A stretch of DNA of 64,000 nucleotides from NCBI GenBank assembly GCA_035041965.1, contig JAPYMA010000544.1:1-64000 (forward strand), read 5' to 3'. The notes beneath the pieces were generated by a model. The model made no database searches, was not told the DNA's origin, and saw nothing but the letters and a program-made list of their open reading frames with translations. A program made the translations under genes and the position numbers. This DNA is from Anisakis pegreffii (lineage: Eukaryota; Nematoda; Chromadorea; Rhabditida; Anisakidae). How positions within the stretch are numbered: the stretch's first letter is position 1; every line of letters begins with the position of its first letter. Below are positions 57,533 through 64,000 of the stretch, one piece after another.

Positions 57533-60500
57533 CTATTATTATTATACCTTCCATTCGTTACTGTTCACAGTTATTGCTGAATATACTCACTACACATTAC
57601 TATTGTTATCTAAAGAACTCACCACAACTCCATTTTCATCGACCAACTTCTGATTGCCATCCTCGTCCACCTCAATATGATGTGCTCGTCGAATTATCGG
57701 CTCACTTCGAACGACTGGCTTAAATTGCATTAAATTACATTAACATTTTCAAATCATTTGATCTCAAATTAATTATGAATAAAACCAAAAAGCAAAGAAA
57801 AACAAATCATGCAACCTGCTCAACGGGTGATTCTGCGGTCAGTGTCGGCGGTGGTTCTACATCATCAGTTTCATATTCACCACCATTCTCACCGTCATCA
57901 CCTAAAGTACACTTCCTTGATAACAATCTTCATAGTTTTGCTTATCCCATGTGGATAGCAACCACATCAAATAATGACGATCATAATAAAAACAATATTA
58001 ATAACGATAACAATAATGCTCGATGTACCTCTGTGAATAGATCCGACAGCGTTCGCACTCCGACTGATATTTGTAGCATTGATAGCGTTCTCACTGAACT
58101 GCAATTCCCATTCGATCGGATGTGCTGCCTTGATGTGTCGTTCAACCACATCCGTCCCGTAAAATATTACCGCTTAAAACAGTACAACCATCACTAAACA
58201 ATATCAATCTTATCGATAATACACGAAACAATCACAATAAGAACTCACAACAGACAGGACATGACTTTGCGTGTTGTAATCCAGGTTTAGGTATCAATAA
58301 CTGCGGCAGAGGATTATTCAGGTTGGTTTGATATCTTAACATTTGCCGTTTATTATACAGCAAATCTTTGTTGTGCAACAATCTGTTCAGTGATAACGGC
58401 GAAGACGAAGGCAGTTCCTCCTGCGAGATCTTACGCACCAACTTTCGCAAATTTGTTGCATCCAACTGAAATTTTTACTTTTTCATGAAAATTTTTCGCT
58501 CAAAATCCGTCAGATTGTACTTCAAATAAGCCAAAAATGAAGACACATCTTAATGGCTTCCTTGGAAATCGACTTGGAACAGACACTATTGGAAATAATG
58601 ATTGTATAGATGGAAATGCTGCTAGAGCTCCAGCGTGAGTATAAGCTTCAATACGCATCTTAATGGCCTCGTTCCAGATGCTAGCATAAGACTGAACCTA
58701 AGCTCAATTTAAACCACCAGTTCAAACTTTTCAATTTACCACCTTTTCAAATCACAGCTCGTCTCAGGTTTCTTATGAACTTACCAAAGAATAAATTATT
58801 AATTACTCTAACGAAACAAATTACAATCTGAACAATAAATCAATCCACCAAAAAATAATGAATAAAACTCAATTCAACAAGAATAAAATGCAGAAATGAC
58901 GGAAATTTTGACTGCGCAAAAAATTAACAACGTTCTCGTTCCTAAGCCGATGTTACGCAAATTGTAATTTGAGTTGATTGAAAGCAATTAAGGAATGAAT
59001 AATGAATTCCCAAAATGAACACGACCTGTTCTCGCATCTCCCGATCGATATAAATCTTCGTGTAAGGACACGACCGTCGATAGTGATACAACAGATTGTA
59101 ATCATACTTGAAACGATTGCCACACAATATACAGTGATGTGAACCAAACGAGGCATGATATCCAGCCATATGCCTTTCCAATCTGTATACATCAAACATA
59201 ATCAATGCCCATGACACATACGATTATATGAAAACTTCACTGGGGTAAAAAATCAAAAAGTTCGATGAGATTTCTTCAACTTCATAACATATATTGTGCA
59301 GCAAAACAAATACTTGACGATGAGAAATTCATTTTCTGAGACAGTTTTACACACAAAAATCAGCAAACGCGTTTTTTTCCCAACTCTGTGTCGTTTTCTT
59401 TTATAAATAACTGTCAAAGTCCGAAAAATGGCCAAAAAGTATGATGCATTTCACTGGAATTAGAATATCGCAACATCAAGAAACAAATCACTAACCTTCC
59501 AATATTCGCAAACGTCCGAAAACACTCGGGACACTGCACCGGCCCACCACCAACCGACCATCTGTTTCTATTCATAAGACTTGATGCATAAACACCATCT
59601 TCGTTCACAATCAACGCCTCTTCATCTGCTCCAAAATCATCAGCATACACAGCGCCCTTCAATACTTGCTCACAATACGTATTTCAACAATGATAGTAAC
59701 AATAATAACAACAGAATAATATTAATAAATAGCACAAATAGTAGTAACAATAATAAATAAAACATCAAAAATACCTGCTCGATGAGCATTCTATCGTCCA
59801 AGTCATTGTAGCTGTTTTCATTCTCTTTGATTCTCTCCACTGAATTCGCATCACGATGTAATAACAGAGTGTTATCATTATTATTATTGCTATGTGATGC
59901 CTGCTGACTCACTGTTCGACTTGTATGCTATAATCAGTTGCTATCACCATTATCATAATCATTTGCTTATTACAACTATTACTGTCATTGTCATATCATT
60001 ATCATTACCGCCCTCAATACGCTAGTACATACATCATCCACTAGATTCTCATTTTCACGACTCAATCTCAACAATCGATCTTAAATTGAACTCACCGCAT
60101 CACCGATTTCAGACGGCATTTTCGACATTACACCTTGCGTCTTGTGCTCATCTTAAACCAGCAATATTGAGTAATCAAAAAAGAAACAACATTAACCACA
60201 TATTAAAAAATATTATGATGTCAATATACAGTCAATAATATTATAATGATAACAATAAGTATAACAGTAATAAGTAATAACAAGTAAAACCTTTATGTGA
60301 CGTCGACTGCGAACGACTCATTATGACTTCACACTGTTTGATGGCCTCGATGTATGCATCATGTGGAACAGGTCTCTTCAACAACTTCATAATCATACAT
60401 TTCAAACCGTCGTCGTCCAAAACAATTTCCTCATCTTCCGGGATATTTGTCTGTAAATAACAATGAATACACCATACAATATTGAATATAACACCAACAA

Positions 60501-63202
60501 TACGCATAAAACCATAACAAATAAAGACCTGTATTTCAGGACAAGCAGTTCTCCAATGTTTGATCAGATTGTTGTGTTGTCTAAAAAGGATACCGCACAA
60601 ATCGCAGCAATATCCACCGAACAAACATCGTTCATCCAAATTTTGAATATCGCCTTTATGCAAATTCAAGTGGCGAGGCATGTGAGTCGGTAGGATTATT
60701 ATACCACAACTGCGGCATATATTACCGCGGCGATCTGAAAATACACTGATTGATATTCACAAGTCAAAGTCAAATTGACCACAAGTCAAATTCTGCTTCT
60801 TTAAACTACTCTTCGAGTCGAACACGAGCATGTACATGCTGATTCTAATTCAACTGGGAACATAGCGATCCAATCTATTCGATGTGAAGTTCTTTATGAA
60901 ACAAGTGTCAGCCTGCATGAAAAATCCTCTTTTTGAGCCGGGGCTAAGAGTGTCCATGGAACACTAATGGATCAAAATGTGATGTTTAAATGATGCTATA
61001 TCTCAAGCAATCGAAGCTCATTCGACACCACAAACTTCTCTCGAATCTATAAGCAATCCTCGTGTTGATAAGATCTAAGACTGCAGGTCACCTCAACAAG
61101 ATTTATACAATCCAAAAATTTACTATGAAGGCTGGACGGCATCTCGAGTTTATCCAGCGGCGTTGTTGCGTACAAAACACGTCGATTGATTCCGATATCA
61201 ATCGGGCCTATGTCGGTCTTCTTCTGCGCCACCTCTTCGACCACCTGTCTTAACGCACCCACGTCCATTGTCTTCAATTATTTTTATAATTCTCATTTCT
61301 TTTCTTGAATATCAAAAATTATGCACTAAATATTTTCTGCCACAAATATACAGATAAACAATAATAATTCAAATAACAATGTTTTAAAAACTGACTCTTC
61401 GCTCTTCCAGACCCAATAAGGCATTCAAATCGCGACACGTTTTACGCCAATGATAGAATAAATTATACTCATATTTATACGTTTTACCACACAACGGACA
61501 CAAAAATGAGCCAAACACCTCAATTGGTGAGTATTATTATAATCATTATTATCAATGAACAAATACATAATAACATATGAATATTATAATCCACAAAATA
61601 TTAATTCCCAAATTACATAATAACTTTATTATGTATTAACAAACTATATTACTACAATATTAACCCATTATAATAATTATATAATAACGAGTAAATTTAT
61701 TATAATCCTCAAACCATATAATAACAAGTAAAAACTAAATGAAACCTGATGCACGGCCAGATGCCTCTCCAATCTCGCAGTGTTCACAAAAGACTGGCCA
61801 CATTCAGGACATCGACAGGTGCCATAGACTCGATTCCTTAAATGGTGAACTTAACAAAAGTAATGCAATGACAACAACAAATTGCAAATAAATCACAAAA
61901 TCACCAACAATATAACTAAACACAACAATCACCTTCTCAATTTGATACCCTGCGGTAAGGGATCAATCATGCCATCAATATACAACGCTTCACCACTATC
62001 GCCATCATTCATATTACTCTCATCCATTTTCATACTATCATTAGTATTATCACTCATATTCATGTTGCTGTCTGAATGAATCGTATTCTCAACAACACCA
62101 TCCAACACCTCAACCATCGCATATTTGTTACCCCCTTAATTATACAACCGATTGTATTATTGCAATCAACACTGTTTAATCACATTCAAAACGAAACTTA
62201 ACATCACATTACATGATTAATTGCTAATTAAGATAACCAAAAATCAAATTCTAAAAGCTTCAATCACCATAAGGAACGACTATGAATATAAAGAAAAACA
62301 TGGAGACAAAACACAAAACAATAAATGAGGTAGAATCAAAAATCCTGCAGTGGTACTTAAAGGAATATGACGGACCTTTGAGAAAAGCGCCCAGAGGGTG
62401 GGACGATCTGTTTGTGAAAATAGGAAGACGATTTATGGTATGGAGAGGGATCAGATGCGAAATGACTGTGATCATTTCAAAATAAGATCACTTCTGAGGA
62501 AGCTAATACGATAGTGAAGAAATGACTTCAATGTATTCAACGTGAGCAATATTCAGAATCACAAATTTATCACTAAAAATATGAAAAGTAATTAAAACCT
62601 TGATCATTATTATAAGCGCTCTCATCAGTAACGTTAGTTATAGACTCATCATTTTCCAGTACCAACGTCTCAGTGCCATCTTCATTGGTCACCACTTGAA
62701 TACTGCTCAGATGATCCAATTCTGAATTATCGTTGAATAATATGACAGATATATTGTATAACGGATTATTATTATTATTGTTACTTGGACATCGAATGGT
62801 TGTTTTGTCAATCGCTGTGAGCGATCGGCGGAATATTTATTTTATTAGGGTTAAGATTATTTACTGAACTGATATTTAGCTACGAATAATTATGCAAAGT
62901 AGTCACGTCAACTAATTAAATACTCGGTTGTGTTCGGTTGGCCTGCTCGCCTAGCCAGCGGGGTGGCATCAATCAACGCTAAAATAGTGCGAAAAGAAAC
63001 TTGAGCATTGTGGCCAGCAACGTTACAAACGTTTGATAGCCTGGCCAATTCAGGTAATCCAGGTAATATTGTATAACGAATAATAAGCTTATAATAACAT
63101 TGAGAGATATTTACCGACGTCAGGTGCTCCGTCCTCAACCACCACATAATATTCACCATCTTCACCTTGGACGATTTGTCCAACAGTGTCCTCTTCGATC
63201 AT
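56089..63202 (-). CDS. Multi-exon C2H2/C2HC zinc-finger protein
   Basis: First exons 63202-63115, 62721-62599, 62134-61933 and 61836-61746 join in phase. The proposed ATG is 21 nt after a CATACAG acceptor. Acidic segments (GQIVQGEDGEYYVVVEDGAP; NEDGTETLVLENDES) alternate with finger pairs: CPECGQSFVNTARLERHLAVH plus CPLCGKTYKYEYNLFYHWRK (C2HC ending TC); CRSCGIII...HLNLH plus CDLCGILFRQHNNLIKHWRT (AC); CPECFRTFANIGRLERH plus CILCGNRFKYDYNLLYHYRR (SC); and CPVCCEFL with RHIKAAH. Acidic low-complexity exons run to the stop at 56089. Probably a nuclear DNA-binding regulator; I cannot name the orthologue. Later exon junctions are approximate. Confidence 0.8.
57493..57532. repeat. (ATT)n microsatellite
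   Basis: Uninterrupted ATT repeats inside an intron of the zinc-finger gene. Confidence 0.9.
62781..63066 (-). repeat. 286-bp dispersed repeat with TATTG duplication
   Basis: It lies in the first intron of the zinc-finger gene. Ends TTACTTGGA and TCCAGGTAA form a short inverted repeat (TTACYTGGA). TATTG at 62776-62780 and 63067-63071 looks like a 5-bp target duplication, though the left flank is an ATT microsatellite. Other copies: 35044-35328 and 20015-20131. Probably a non-autonomous DNA transposon. Confidence 0.75.
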
Positions 63203-63223
63203 TTCGATTTCCGATTCATCAAT

Positions 63224-64000
63224 CTGTATGATTTATTGTTGTTATTATTATTATCACCAATTCTGAGTCATGATGGCAGTATTATTATGGTTACGATGAC
63301 CATCATTCTCATTGTTTATTGCTCATTGGAAGTTATGTATTGTTATTGCAGTTTGTAATGGTGGGTTTTTCGATGACCAGCAGATGAATAACACCGAACT
63401 GTATGAATCGTCAGTAACACGTTGACCGCTTCATGATAAATCATTTCTTATAATGTGTTTTGAATATGTAATTCGTGCAATTAGATTTTAACATTCATTG
63501 TTTCAACTGCACATTTGAGTATCGCTTAATACCCGTGATATGTCCATGATGCGGTTTAGCATTTTACTGCTTGCATTCTTTTAAACTGTATTCATGAATA
63601 CTCTTACGATTACAGTAGCATTTCTCCTCACTCTTTAAGCTTTAAACTGAATAATTTTTTGGAACATTGATATGACAAGAATTACGTCTCAAGACAAGAC
63701 AACGCATAGCCAGCCGATCAGTTTCATTGTTAAGTTGAATGCCTCTTCCGAGCTCGGTATCAAAAATGAAGTTAGATCAATCCCGCTTTATTCATGTTGA
63801 CTGATTGAATTTACATTTTCTGAGCCTGAGCTTGGAGGTGGAGATCCAGCTTATTTGCAAGCAGAGAAAGTTAATATGAGTATTTGCTTAAATGTGCAAC
63901 ATTTTGCATCTACTGAATAAGAAGCATCATGAATCATTCGAGGAATACTTGAGTATCTGACCAAACAAATAATGAATTACGTTTGCATTGACCATTAGGT
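63224..64000. other. Upstream flank of zinc-finger gene
   Basis: No exon is recognised. A TTA/ATT-rich tract at about 63237-63256 precedes ordinary sequence. The promoter of the zinc-finger gene probably lies here. Confidence 0.3.

Overview
This window looks like animal nuclear DNA from a small invertebrate, most likely a nematode. The inference rests on split genes with short introns, AT-rich intergenic DNA, eukaryote-only proteins (REV3, RPL10A, CCDC25) and a 3' splice site lying within about 35 nt upstream of the start codon of every recognisable host gene, as expected for spliced-leader trans-splicing. The species cannot be read from the sequence, and 5'-UTR introns would look the same. 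Several introns appear to end in AAG rather than CAG or TAG.

Six host genes can be modelled. On the minus strand: a CCDC25 orthologue (13118-15066, five exons, 208 aa), the catalytic subunit of DNA polymerase zeta REV3 (18939-31655, many exons), a small histone-fold protein of the CHRAC1/POLE4 type (53999-54720, three exons, 127 aa) and a multi-zinc-finger protein (56089-63202). On the plus strand: a small mitochondrial inner-membrane protein resembling COX7C (16700-17807, three exons, 104 aa) and ribosomal protein RPL10A (32328-33688, four exons, 216 aa). Two RPL10A introns each hold a related box C/D snoRNA whose guide fits a conserved stretch of large-subunit rRNA. REV3 and RPL10A are divergent neighbours.

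The rest is a graveyard of mobile elements. At 3304-8278 lies a composite LTR element with the order LTR, helicase, LTR, deleted helicase, LTR. It has a TAAT target duplication, a primer-binding site resembling the initiator-Met one, and polypurine tracts. Its internal region carries only a superfamily-1 (UPF1-like) helicase. The two helicase copies differ mostly at silent sites. A solo LTR (3662-4447) is inserted in the first LTR, and the third LTR preserves the empty site. Older helicase relics occur at 42214-42735 and 48820-51461; the second is split by a Penelope-like retroelement remnant. Relatives of the solo LTR occur at 79, 39065, 45237, 48051 and 52657. Other relics are a Bel/Pao reverse transcriptase piece (462-592), a Penelope GIY-YIG endonuclease piece (15509-15781), unidentified retroelement-like ORFs at 40.3-42.1 kb and 46.2-47.8 kb, small inverted-repeat elements (16865, 34027), a 286-bp repeat found in introns, and tandem repeats.

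The strongest candidates for something undescribed are the LTR element carrying a lone SF1 helicase, and an 85-bp RNA-like structure at 44391 and 50871 with hammerhead-type core motifs in a non-standard order, associated with Penelope-like sequence.
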